Part shown: piece after piece, positions 8,028 to 14,336 of the stretch
Layout of the letters: each line of letters starts with the position of its first letter
Numbering within the stretch: the first letter of the stretch is position 1
Assembly: GCA_023260495.1 (NCBI GenBank)
Contig: JALQVB010000012.1
Location: forward strand, 3,203-19,726
Direction of reading: 5' to 3'
Origin: Aquiluna sp.
GTDB lineage: Bacteria > Actinomycetota > Actinomycetes > Actinomycetales > Microbacteriaceae
DNA length: 16,524 nucleotides
Notes under the pieces: generated by a model
The model's database searches: none
What the model saw: the letters and a program-made list of their open reading frames with translations, nothing else
What the model was told of the DNA's origin: nothing
Translations under genes and position numbers: made by a program

Positions 8028-8035
8028 CTCAAAAA

Positions 8036-8632
8036 ATGACAAAGCTAGCAACCACCAAGATCACTGAGGCAAAGGGCTTCGCCCTATACGTTGGCATCTC
8101 CGAAGCTCAGGCTCAGGCATCTGGAACCTCACTGGCAGAAATTGCAACCGAACTGCGTAAGCGACTCGGCGAGCTGGTGCCGGAGCTTGCAAACGAAACC
8201 TACGCGGCGCTCGCCATCGCTCCGGTAGAGGCCAAAGGCAGAAACCTCGACATAACCAGAATTGCCTTGGGGGAGCAGCGGGCTACCAAGACTGCAAAGC
8301 CGGAGCAGGAGGAGGCAACCGCAGCCAAGGGCGTAGTTGTTGATCTCTCCCGCAAGCGCGTCTACGTGGACGGATCGAACGCCGGTCTTACCTGCAAGGA
8401 ATTTGAGCTGCTTTCGTTCCTGATTGAGAATCAGGGGCGAAACGTCGCCAGGCAAGAAATCGCGGCCATCTCTGAGCGCTGCGGTGAGCCAACACCCAAT
8501 GCCCGCACCATAGATGTTCATGTCCGCAGGCTTCGGGCCAAGCTGGGCGAGTATGACGATGTGGTGCGCACCGCACGCGGTAAGGGCTACCGCTTCGACC
8601 GTCACCCTGATGTCCTGATTGAGAATCTATAA
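8036..8632 (+). CDS. Orphan OmpR/PhoB-type winged-helix regulator without receiver domain
   Basis: Predicted cytosolic DNA-binding regulator of 198 aa. Residues about 99-188 form an OmpR/PhoB-type winged helix: VVVDLSRKRVYVDG (the N-terminal sheet), LTCKEFELLSFLIENQGRNV, then TIDVHVRRLRAKLGE (recognition helix) and VVRTARGKGYRF (wing). The N-terminal 95 residues (FALYVGISEAQAQASGTSLA onward) are not a response-regulator receiver: I see no Asp/Lys phosphoacceptor pattern. They resemble the N-terminal region of similar Microbacteriaceae regulators as I recall them; function unknown. Two Cys occur, 120 and 149. It sits behind the Cys/Met-rich small ORF and 61 nt before the reductase gene on the same strand, so it may regulate or be co-transcribed with the electron-transfer genes. 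The signal it senses is unknown. Confidence 0.85.
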   Translation: MTKLATTKITEAKGFALYVGISEAQAQASGTSLAEIATELRKRLGELVPELANETYAALAIAPVEAKGRNLDITRIALGEQRATKTAKPEQEEATAAKGVVVDLSRKRVYVDGSNAGLTCKEFELLSFLIENQGRNVARQEIAAISERCGEPTPNARTIDVHVRRLRAKLGEYDDVVRTARGKGYRFDRHPDVLIENL

Positions 8633-8693
8633 ATTCAGCTTGCTTTCAGCTTTTCTCCAGCAATAGCTCAAGTTGCTGTGGAACTCTGATCGA

Positions 8694-10076
8694 GTGAAAT
8701 CAGCAGAGCCATTAGTTTTAGGGCCCAAAAAGCTTCTTAGGCGACAGCGGCGCGTCGAGCTACTGCAGTCCCTCGGCTATGTCACCGTCGTGGCTACCCT
8801 GGCAATGTTCCTGCTTGATGGCGGGTTGGCAAACCTCAGCGACCTACCTAGTTGGCTGGATGCGCTGAGCCGTGCCACCTCGCTGGTTGGTAATGCGCTA
8901 CTGATTCTCATGCTGCTGTTGACGGCCAGGGTTCCTTGGATTGACCGGATTGTGGGCCAAGACCGAGCTACCGAGGCCCACAAGCAGTTGGGCAAACCGG
9001 CGTTCTACCTGATCCTTGGCCACTTTGCCTTCTCGCTCACCAGCTGGGCAATCAGTGACGGGCGCAACGTTTTGGCGGAGCTTTGGTGGATGGTCACCAG
9101 CGTCACCGATCTCCTTACGGCCACCCTCTCGATTCTCCTCATGGTGCTGGTGGTTCTCAGTTCATTCCGCTTTGTTAGAAGCCGGCTGAACTACGAGAGC
9201 TGGTTTATCACCCACCTGCTTAGCTACGCGGTAGTTGGATTTTCTATTCCTCACATCTTTTCGATGGGCAGCGATGTCGTTGCAAGCATCTGGCACCTAG
9301 CCTTCTGGACATTTCTCTACCTCTTTGCTGGTCTAAACATCTTGGTCTTCCGCTTACTTTTGCCAATTTGGAACTCGGCTACCAGTTCATTGCGTGTGGT
9401 TATGGTGAAGCGGGAGAGCAGCGACTCAATCTCGATCTACATAGGCGGCCGAAAGCTCAATAAGTTTGGTGCTCACGCAGGGCAGTTTTTTCAGGTGAGG
9501 TTCCTCACCAAAGACCTGTGGTTCCAAGCCCACCCCTTCTCGATCTCCTCCAAGCCGACCGACAAGGTGTTGCGATTTACCATTGGCGACCGCGGTGACG
9601 GTTCCTCGCTGATGCAAAAGGTGCCGGTTGGCACCAGGGTGCTTTTAGAGGGGCCTTACGGCGTCTTCACCCAGCACTCCCGCACCAGGCGAAATGTGCT
9701 GCTAATTGGAGCCGGCATTGGAATACCTCCAATACGTGCCCTGGCCGAGGAATTGGCCGGCACCCCCGGAGACGTGAGCATTCTCTATCGCACCCGGGAC
9801 GAGGAAGACTCTGCCTTGCTTACCGAACTTCGCGATATCAGCCGCCGACGAGGCCACCGACTCTTGGTGGCATCCGGCTCTCGGCCAGCAAATGGAAATT
9901 GGCTGAGCAGGACCGCACTATCCGATGCGCAAACGCTGAGCGGACACTTTCCGCACGTTGCCAGCTCTGATGTCTATGTTTGCGGGCCACAGCCGCTAAC
10001 TGAGGCCATCGAAAAAACCCTACGGGAACTTGGAGTTGCCGAGGACCACATTCACACAGAGGAGTATGCCTGGTGA
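8694..10076 (+). CDS. Ferric-reductase-like bis-haem membrane flavoprotein (NOX/FRE superfamily), copy 1
   Basis: Predicted to carry electrons from cytoplasmic NAD(P)H through FAD and two membrane haems to an outside acceptor. Numbering from the GTG at 8694 (460 aa), a ferric-reductase-like membrane domain covers about 20-225. Its haem ligands are His96-x13-His110 and His174-x12-His187, the exact spacing of the NOX/FRE family. The FAD domain carries HPFSIS (280-285), and the NAD(P)H domain carries GAGIGIPPIRAL (339-350) and VCGPQP (429-434), ending in EEYAW. An in-frame TTG at 8673 is an alternative start; neither has a strong ribosome site, and a TTGCTT-N18-TAGCTC promoter near 8640-8669 is only a weak guess. 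The stop overlaps the next gene's GTG by 4 nt. The family is clear; the physiological acceptor (ferric or other metal, FMN protein) is inferred. Confidence 0.9.
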   Translation: MKSAEPLVLGPKKLLRRQRRVELLQSLGYVTVVATLAMFLLDGGLANLSDLPSWLDALSRATSLVGNALLILMLLLTARVPWIDRIVGQDRATEAHKQLGKPAFYLILGHFAFSLTSWAISDGRNVLAELWWMVTSVTDLLTATLSILLMVLVVLSSFRFVRSRLNYESWFITHLLSYAVVGFSIPHIFSMGSDVVASIWHLAFWTFLYLFAGLNILVFRLLLPIWNSATSSLRVVMVKRESSDSISIYIGGRKLNKFGAHAGQFFQVRFLTKDLWFQAHPFSISSKPTDKVLRFTIGDRGDGSSLMQKVPVGTRVLLEGPYGVFTQHSRTRRNVLLIGAGIGIPPIRALAEELAGTPGDVSILYRTRDEEDSALLTELRDISRRRGHRLLVASGSRPANGNWLSRTALSDAQTLSGHFPHVASSDVYVCGPQPLTEAIEKTLRELGVAEDHIHTEEYAW

Positions 10077-10600
10077 GAAAAGAAACTCGACTAGCCCTGG
10101 GGGTGCTTGGACTTACTACCCTAGGAACCAGCTACCTCGTTGGACAGAATGGCGCAGTCACCATGGCGCTGCCAGCCGCAGCGGTGCAGGAAACCTCGCA
10201 GGCAACTGCACCATCAAGCTCATCGAGCGCTACAACTGGGCCCAGCACTACCTCATCGCCATCGGCAACGGACGCTGCCGCTGCCCCGACCGAAACCGCA
10301 ATCGCGACGGCAGAGCCAACGCAGAGTGCGAGTGCCAGTTCGACCTACACCTCTTCGACAGTCAATTACCGCTACGGTCAGGTTCAGCTCGCCGTGACTG
10401 TAAATGGCAATCTCATTGAGTCAATCGACATCATCAAGGCGACAACCGATGGTCGCCAATACCAGCAAGTTCCACCGATGCTTGTAGACCTTGCTTTGCA
10501 GGCCCAGGGAAGCAACTTCGGCAACATTTCTCGGGCGACTTTCACCACCCAAGCTTTCAAGAAGGCCCTGGATGATGCTCTCGCTCAAGCGGGAATGTAG
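10073..10600 (+). CDS. Exported FMN-binding-domain protein, copy 1 (partner of the reductase)
   Basis: A 175-aa protein with an N-terminal export signal or membrane anchor (about 4-24, RLALGVLGLTTLGTSYLVGQ), a Ser/Thr/Ala-rich linker (about 33-97) and a C-terminal FMN_bind domain (about 98-175) beginning YRYGQVQLAVTVNG. FMN_bind domains carry FMN bound through a phosphoester to Thr in an SGAT-type motif, added by ApbE. Here the motif reads SRATFTT at 153-159, with Thr156 at the attachment position but Arg in place of the usual Gly/Ser. Its GTG start overlaps the reductase stop (GTGA), so the two are made together; it likely takes electrons from the reductase outside the membrane. Its stop abuts that of the convergent YdcZ gene. 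Domain call good, flavinylation inferred. Confidence 0.85.
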   Translation: MRKETRLALGVLGLTTLGTSYLVGQNGAVTMALPAAAVQETSQATAPSSSSSATTGPSTTSSPSATDAAAAPTETAIATAEPTQSASASSTYTSSTVNYRYGQVQLAVTVNGNLIESIDIIKATTDGRQYQQVPPMLVDLALQAQGSNFGNISRATFTTQAFKKALDDALAQAGM

Positions 10601-10618
10601 CTAGCGCCTAAGCGCTAG
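10601..10618. terminator. Hairpin at the convergent gene ends (possible bidirectional terminator)
   Basis: CTAGCGC (10601-10607) and GCGCTAG (10612-10618) form a perfect 7-bp, GC-rich stem with a CTAA loop. It lies directly after the FMN-binding protein stop and inside the last codons of the YdcZ gene. Neither strand has a following T-tract, so intrinsic termination is uncertain; actinobacteria often use such tail-less hairpins. Confidence 0.45.
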
Positions 10619-11515
10619 TACCGAAGCTCCAACTAGCGCCAACAAGATGCCTATGAGCGTTGCGCTAGTGACACTCCTGTCGCTGACGGGGATAACAAGA
10701 TCCAGCAGCAGAGAACCGCAAAGTTGCCCAAACAGCATCGAGATACCCAGCGCCAATGTGCCGATGTGCTGCACCACCACGACCTGAAGAAAAATAAACG
10801 TGACTCCCATGGCACCGCCCAAATAAAGCAGCGGATTGGTTGGGAAGCTGGCCACCTGGACATGCCCCGAGATGAGCAGGGCCAAGGCAATCAGAAGAGT
10901 ACCTGCGACAAAGTTGATCAGCGTTGCCAGCACAGGCGAACCGGACGTAGCTCTGATTCGCCCGTTCAGCGCCTGCTGCACCCCTGTGCCAGCTCCGGCT
11001 AAGACGGCAAGCAAAATTAGCGGTGTGAAGGAGTAGGAGCCCAAGTCAGCCGTAATCACCAGTCCGCTAAAAGTTAGAACCAGTCCAAGCAGTCTGGCCA
11101 ACGTTACCTGTCGCTTGGTCATGCTCAGCAGACCAAAGTTGTCGATGATGAGCGCGGCCATGGCCTGCCCGGCAACTACTCCAACGGAAAACAAGGCCAC
11201 TCCGATTGCAGCGGCGACAAAGCCCTGCATCATCACAAAGAAGCCGCCGAAGACTCCACCTAAGAGCCCCCAAACCGGAAAACTTCCCGAGCGCAAATCG
11301 GCCAATAGCGGCTTTACACGTGCCCGGTGCCGCCTTGAAAACAGCAGGATGGCCCCGATGATTAGCGTCCCGGAAGAGAACGAAAGGAATGCGGCCACGA
11401 TCCAGTTATCCAGCGCGACGCTGAGCCCTGAAATTGTGCGGGACTGAGCTGCAATGAATGATCCGGCTATGACCGATGCGCCAATCATCAGCGCTTGGCG
11501 GCGTTTATCGTTCAC
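10601..11515 (-). CDS. YdcZ-type DMT transporter (DUF606)
   Basis: A 304-aa integral membrane protein made of two similar DUF606 halves (about 8-145 and 165-303) of the drug/metabolite superfamily, with the typical GVQQALNGRIRATSG stretch opening the second half. Relatives are poorly characterised transporters; the substrate is unknown. The start is a GTG at 11515 with no Shine-Dalgarno site, but a TAGGCT box lies exactly 6 nt upstream on the same strand, so a leaderless message is likely. It diverges from the DUF3817 gene at a shared palindromic box and converges on the FMN-binding protein gene, with the two stop codons touching. It separates the first electron-transfer pair from the rest and has no obvious functional link to it. 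Confidence 0.9.
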   Translation of the reverse strand: MNDKRRQALMIGASVIAGSFIAAQSRTISGLSVALDNWIVAAFLSFSSGTLIIGAILLFSRRHRARVKPLLADLRSGSFPVWGLLGGVFGGFFVMMQGFVAAAIGVALFSVGVVAGQAMAALIIDNFGLLSMTKRQVTLARLLGLVLTFSGLVITADLGSYSFTPLILLAVLAGAGTGVQQALNGRIRATSGSPVLATLINFVAGTLLIALALLISGHVQVASFPTNPLLYLGGAMGVTFIFLQVVVVQHIGTLALGISMLFGQLCGSLLLDLVIPVSDRSVTSATLIGILLALVGASVLALRR

Positions 11516-11521
11516 AAGGGA

Positions 11522-11531
11522 AGCCTAGGCT
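11522..11531. promoter_or_regulatory. Palindromic box AGCCTAGGCT shared by two divergent genes
   Basis: A perfect 10-bp palindrome that gives TAGGCT on both strands. Leftward, the box is exactly 6 nt before the GTG of the YdcZ gene. Rightward, it is exactly 6 nt before an ATG at 11538. The two hexamers overlap by 2 bp, so the two transcription directions should compete. No consensus -35 is evident on either side. Confidence 0.55.
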
Positions 11532-11537
11532 AGAGGG

Positions 11538-11558
11538 ATGCGAAGGGAGTTCACTTGA
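11538..11558 (+). CDS. Six-codon leaderless mini-ORF coupled to the DUF3817 gene
   Basis: The ATG lies 6 nt after the rightward TAGGCT box and reads MRREFT, then TGA. The stop shares bases with the TTG start of the next gene in TTGA (11555-11558), and the Shine-Dalgarno site of that gene (AAGGGAG) lies inside the mini-ORF. This looks like a leaderless cap ORF that delivers or meters ribosomes for the downstream start. Function is inferred from position only. Confidence 0.35.
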   Translation: MRREFT

Positions 11559-12019
11559 GTCCAAAGAAGCTCTATGGCTTGTTCTCAACTGGTGAGGCCA
11601 TTACCTGGGCACTGCTAATTACGGCGCTGGTGCTAAGGGCAGTGGGAGACCCATTGCCTATTGGAGTGGGTATCGCCGGCTCAATTCACGGCGCGATGTT
11701 TTTGTCCTACTGCACCACAGCAGTCCTAGTTGGGGTCAATCAGCGCTGGCGGATTAGCAAGACAATTACGGCTGTGATACTTGCGATAGTTCCATTCGCG
11801 ACCATTCCTTGGGACCGCAGGCTACTCGCGCAGGGCAGCCTGGAGGGAGCTTGGCGAACTGAGTCCTCCGACCACCCTAAAGATGCCGGTTGGTTTGACT
11901 CGCTATTCCGCTGGTTTATCGGAAGGCCGCTGTTTCTGATTGCAACCTTGATAGTGGTTGTGGCAGTGATTTTCGCCGTCTTGCTCTCACTGGGATCGCC
12001 AACCACCTGGTTTGACTAA
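11555..12019 (+). CDS. DUF3817 small integral membrane protein
   Basis: A 154-aa membrane protein of the DUF3817 family, common in actinobacteria and of unknown function. The N-terminal KKLYGLFSTGEAITWALLI and the IAGSIHGAMFLSY stretch match the family pattern. Four hydrophobic segments lie near residues 5-27, 33-58, 66-85 and 121-145, with a charged loop about 90-112. The start is a TTG with AAGGGAG 6 nt upstream (11543-11549). The other candidate, an ATG at 11538, is out of frame and stops after six codons. It is transcribed away from the YdcZ gene from the shared palindromic box. No functional link to its neighbours is visible. Confidence 0.85.
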   Translation: MSPKKLYGLFSTGEAITWALLITALVLRAVGDPLPIGVGIAGSIHGAMFLSYCTTAVLVGVNQRWRISKTITAVILAIVPFATIPWDRRLLAQGSLEGAWRTESSDHPKDAGWFDSLFRWFIGRPLFLIATLIVVVAVIFAVLLSLGSPTTWFD

Positions 12020-12064
12020 CAACTGATTTCGAAGCTACTTATCAATTTCTCCACTAATTTAGTT

Positions 12065-12093
12065 GACTTTTTGGAATAAATTCGACCTTTTTG
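12065..12093 (+). repeat. Direct repeat upstream of the aminotransferase gene
   Basis: GACTTTTTG (12065-12073) and GACCTTTTTG (12084-12093) start 19 bp apart, about two helical turns, in an AT-rich stretch that also contains TTGACT and TTGACA hexamers. It could be a regulator site or overlapping promoter elements. No good -10 at the proper spacing is seen. Confidence 0.3.
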
Positions 12094-12094
12094 A

Positions 12095-12111
12095 CATTGT
12101 GGGTGACAATG
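12095..12111. promoter_or_regulatory. Inverted repeat upstream of the aminotransferase gene (possible operator)
   Basis: CATTGT and ACAATG form a perfect 6-bp inverted repeat around GGGTG, in the 113-bp gap between the DUF3817 and aminotransferase genes. The position suits an operator or a small leader hairpin. No known regulator is matched. Confidence 0.35.
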
Positions 12112-12119
12112 GCAGAAAC

Positions 12120-12125
12120 AAGGAG
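12120..12125 (+). promoter_or_regulatory. Shine-Dalgarno site setting the aminotransferase start
   Basis: AAGGAG lies 7 nt before the ATG at 12133. It favours that start over the in-frame TTG at 12091 and ATG at 12109, neither of which has a good ribosome site. Confidence 0.75.
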
Positions 12126-12132
12126 CAATTCG

Positions 12133-13539
12133 ATGTCGAATGAGACCATGCTAAAAAACGACCCAGCCGGATGGCGAGTGGTCCCAGAAACATTCCAGCC
12201 ACTTGACCCAGAGCGTGTGCAAGCCCTTTTGGATAAGGAGTGGGAGAGATTCCGCAAGACCTACCCAGAATCTGGTGCACACAACCAGCGGGCAAGCAAG
12301 GTGCTGCCACTAGGTGTTACCTCGAGCTTCCAGCACTGGGACCCGTTCCCCATTTCTGTGGTGAGTGCCAAGGGTGCCTATGTCACCGATGTTGACGGTC
12401 GCAAACTGCTAGATCTCTCCATGGGATTCGGTGCGATGCTGGCCGGCCACCTCAACCCAGCCGTAGTCAAGAAGGTAAAGCAGGCGCTCAAGAAAACTGG
12501 AACGCTATTTGTGACTCCTTCACCAATCTCTACTGAAGCAGCCGAGCGCTACCAGAAGCGTTTTGGCCTTGACATGCTTCGCTTTACAAACTCCGGCACC
12601 GAGTCCACCATGTATGCGATTCGCACCGCTCGCGCAGTTACTGGGCGCAAGGCCATTGTCAAGATTGAGGGCGGCTATCACGGTGGTTACGATCCGCTGC
12701 AGGTCTCTGTGAAGCCAGATTTGGCAGACATCGGACCGGCGGACGCCCCTGAGCCTTGGGCTCCATTTGATTCGGTTCCCGGCGAGGTTTACACAGTTGG
12801 TTACAACGATGCCGACCGCCTGGAGCAAATCTTCAAAGAGCATGGGGACAGAATCGCCTGCTTCGTAATCGAGCCGGTGGTGGAAAACCTCTCCATCATC
12901 CTTCCCGACGAGGGCTACATCCAGCGGGTGCGCGATTTGTGCGACGAGTACGACATCGCTCTCATCTTTGACGAGGTCAAGACTGGTCTCACCGCTGGCA
13001 TTGCTGGAGCGGCGAAAAAGCTTGGCGTGAAGCCGGATCTCATTTGCTTGGCAAAAAGCATCGGTGGCGGACTACCGCTAGCTGCTTTCGGTGGCAAGCA
13101 AAAGTACATGGATGCGGTGGTAGATGGTCGCATGGCCCACTTCGGCACTTACAACGGAAACCCAGTCACAATGGCAGCGGCCATTGCGATGGACGAGATT
13201 GCAACTCCGGAGGCACTTGCCAAGGCAGAGCGCATCAACACCGAAACGCTGAAGAAGTTAGATGCCATCATCCGCGAGTACGAGCTCCCAGCTCACACCA
13301 TCGGATTCGGTGTCAAGGGAGCGATGATTTGGTCGCCGACACCGGTGCGGAACTATCGAGACTTCAAGGCAACCGACTTCCTCGCAGCAGAGCTGTCTTG
13401 GATTTGGGGCGTGAATCGCGGCGTGCTTACCCCTCCAGGACTTGATGAGCAGTGGCTGGTATCGCTGGCCCATGAGCAAAAGGACATGGACAAGCTGGTT
13501 AGCCACTGGCGTGAGCTTGCCCAGGCACTGCGCGCCTAG
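12133..13539 (+). CDS. Class III PLP-dependent aminotransferase, glutamate-1-semialdehyde-aminomutase-like
   Basis: A cytosolic fold-type I PLP enzyme of 468 aa. SGTEST at 154-159 binds the cofactor phosphate. AIRTARAVTGRKAIVKIEGGYHGGYD (split here as AIRTARAVTGRKA and IVKIEGGYHGG) is closest in style to glutamate-1-semialdehyde aminomutases. Asp280 in IFDEVKTG holds the pyridine nitrogen, Lys308 in CLAKSIGGGLPLAAFGG forms the Schiff base, and GTYNGNP (338-344) is conserved. A roughly 50-residue N-terminal extension before SGAHNQRASKVLPLG makes it longer than true HemL (about 430 aa), and no haem genes are nearby, so I do not call it hemL. The substrate is unknown. It has a strong ribosome site, AT-rich upstream DNA with repeats, and an 89-nt gap before the Asp/His-rich protein gene. 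Confidence 0.88.
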   Translation: MSNETMLKNDPAGWRVVPETFQPLDPERVQALLDKEWERFRKTYPESGAHNQRASKVLPLGVTSSFQHWDPFPISVVSAKGAYVTDVDGRKLLDLSMGFGAMLAGHLNPAVVKKVKQALKKTGTLFVTPSPISTEAAERYQKRFGLDMLRFTNSGTESTMYAIRTARAVTGRKAIVKIEGGYHGGYDPLQVSVKPDLADIGPADAPEPWAPFDSVPGEVYTVGYNDADRLEQIFKEHGDRIACFVIEPVVENLSIILPDEGYIQRVRDLCDEYDIALIFDEVKTGLTAGIAGAAKKLGVKPDLICLAKSIGGGLPLAAFGGKQKYMDAVVDGRMAHFGTYNGNPVTMAAAIAMDEIATPEALAKAERINTETLKKLDAIIREYELPAHTIGFGVKGAMIWSPTPVRNYRDFKATDFLAAELSWIWGVNRGVLTPPGLDEQWLVSLAHEQKDMDKLVSHWRELAQALRA

Positions 13540-13617
13540 AGACCTTGCCGAAAAATTAGAGATTACTAATCAGGGATTAACGCTCTTCTAACTTCGGGCT
13601 GGTTGTCTTTATCTCAC

Positions 13618-13623
13618 AGGAGG
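13618..13623 (+). promoter_or_regulatory. Consensus Shine-Dalgarno site of the Asp/His-rich protein gene
   Basis: AGGAGG, 5 nt before the ATG at 13629. It is the strongest ribosome site in the window and predicts high translation of this gene and, by coupling, of the downstream ApbE gene. Confidence 0.85.
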
Positions 13624-13628
13624 CAACA

Positions 13629-14336
13629 ATGTCCAACAAGAAGTACGTGATAGATGACCGCAGACCATCTCTGCTGCCCAAGATCGGCTCGGCTGTAATC
13701 GCCATCGGTTCGCTGGCTTCAGTAGCCGCCGTAGCATCACCTAGCATCATGCCGCTGGTGCACGAGGCCACAGCTAGCAGCGACACCGACGCCTTTGGCA
13801 ACCCGGTTACAGCTCAGGGTGATGTTCAGGTGCAGGCTGAGGCTGCCGCCCCAACCCTTCCTTCGGAGCAGGTCGCTACCGATTCGGGCACTTACTCGAG
13901 CTCGGCTAGCGCAACCTTTAGCGCCAGCAACCTGCAGGCAGTCGCCGAGGCAATACCTCAGGCCACCGCTACCGTCACTGCAAGCCCTGTTCCAACTGCA
14001 ACATCGACTCCGGTGGCTACCGCGACCCCTGCACCATCTCCTACAGCGACCCCTACTCCTGAGGTGACGACAGTAGTTGACCCACTCGCTCCTTTGGCCC
14101 CAGTTGCAGGCAACACCTCAAGTCCAACGCCTTACAGCGGCGGAACCTCTACCTCAACAGGAACAGGCACCGCCGTCACTTCACCTGCAACAGGAACTGC
14201 GACTGGAAACCTATCCAGCCCAACTCCAGGTGGAGGTAGCTACAGTGATTACGACGATGACCACTACGAGGATCACGACGACGACCACGATGATGATCAC
14301 CATGAGGATCACGACGACGATCACGACGACGACTAA
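13629..14336 (+). CDS. Membrane-anchored protein with Pro/Thr-rich stalk and Asp/His-rich C-terminal tail
   Basis: Not a recognised family. The 235 residues show a short basic N-terminus with one hydrophobic segment (about 16-40), probably a signal anchor. A small Ser/Ala-rich part (about 45-110) follows, then a Thr/Pro/Ala-rich stalk (about 111-200) like those that span the Gram-positive wall. Residues 207-235 hold only Asp (18), His (7), Glu (2) and Tyr (2). Such DDDH/EDH clusters are expected to bind divalent or ferric metal, so a surface metal collector beside the reductases is plausible. The stop codon shares its last A with the ApbE start (TAATG), so the two are made together. Residues 93-109 (SASATFSASNLQAVAEA) faintly echo the flavinylation motif of the neighbouring proteins but lack key positions. 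Function inferred; existence likely. Confidence 0.8.
   Translation: MSNKKYVIDDRRPSLLPKIGSAVIAIGSLASVAAVASPSIMPLVHEATASSDTDAFGNPVTAQGDVQVQAEAAAPTLPSEQVATDSGTYSSSASATFSASNLQAVAEAIPQATATVTASPVPTATSTPVATATPAPSPTATPTPEVTTVVDPLAPLAPVAGNTSSPTPYSGGTSTSTGTGTAVTSPATGTATGNLSSPTPGGGSYSDYDDDHYEDHDDDHDDDHHEDHDDDHDDD
14247..14333 (+). repeat. In-frame GAC/GAT/CAC repeat encoding the Asp/His tail
   Basis: An imperfect codon-level repeat built from GAYGAYGAYCAY units, with one longer unit (GAGGATCACGACGACGA) occurring twice, at 14268 and 14304. It may vary in length by slippage while staying in frame, which would change the number of putative metal ligands. Confidence 0.7.

Noticed and set aside
8673..8693. 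TTG at 8673 as the start of reductase copy 1
   Set aside because: It would lie only a few bases from a weak putative -10 and has no ribosome site; the GTG at 8694 gives a more usual basic N-terminus. This remains a close call.
10030..10419. Plus-strand frame spanning the reductase end and the FMN-binding linker
   Set aside because: The overlapping frames carry the recognised domains; this one is compositionally odd and has no ribosome site.
12133..13539. Naming the aminotransferase hemL
   Set aside because: It has an N-terminal extension, exceeds the usual length and has no haem-biosynthesis neighbours; only the wider class is supported.
14247..14333. Short regular repeat as a CRISPR-like array or non-coding satellite
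   Set aside because: The units are codon-sized, have no spacers and stay in frame inside a gene with a strong ribosome site.
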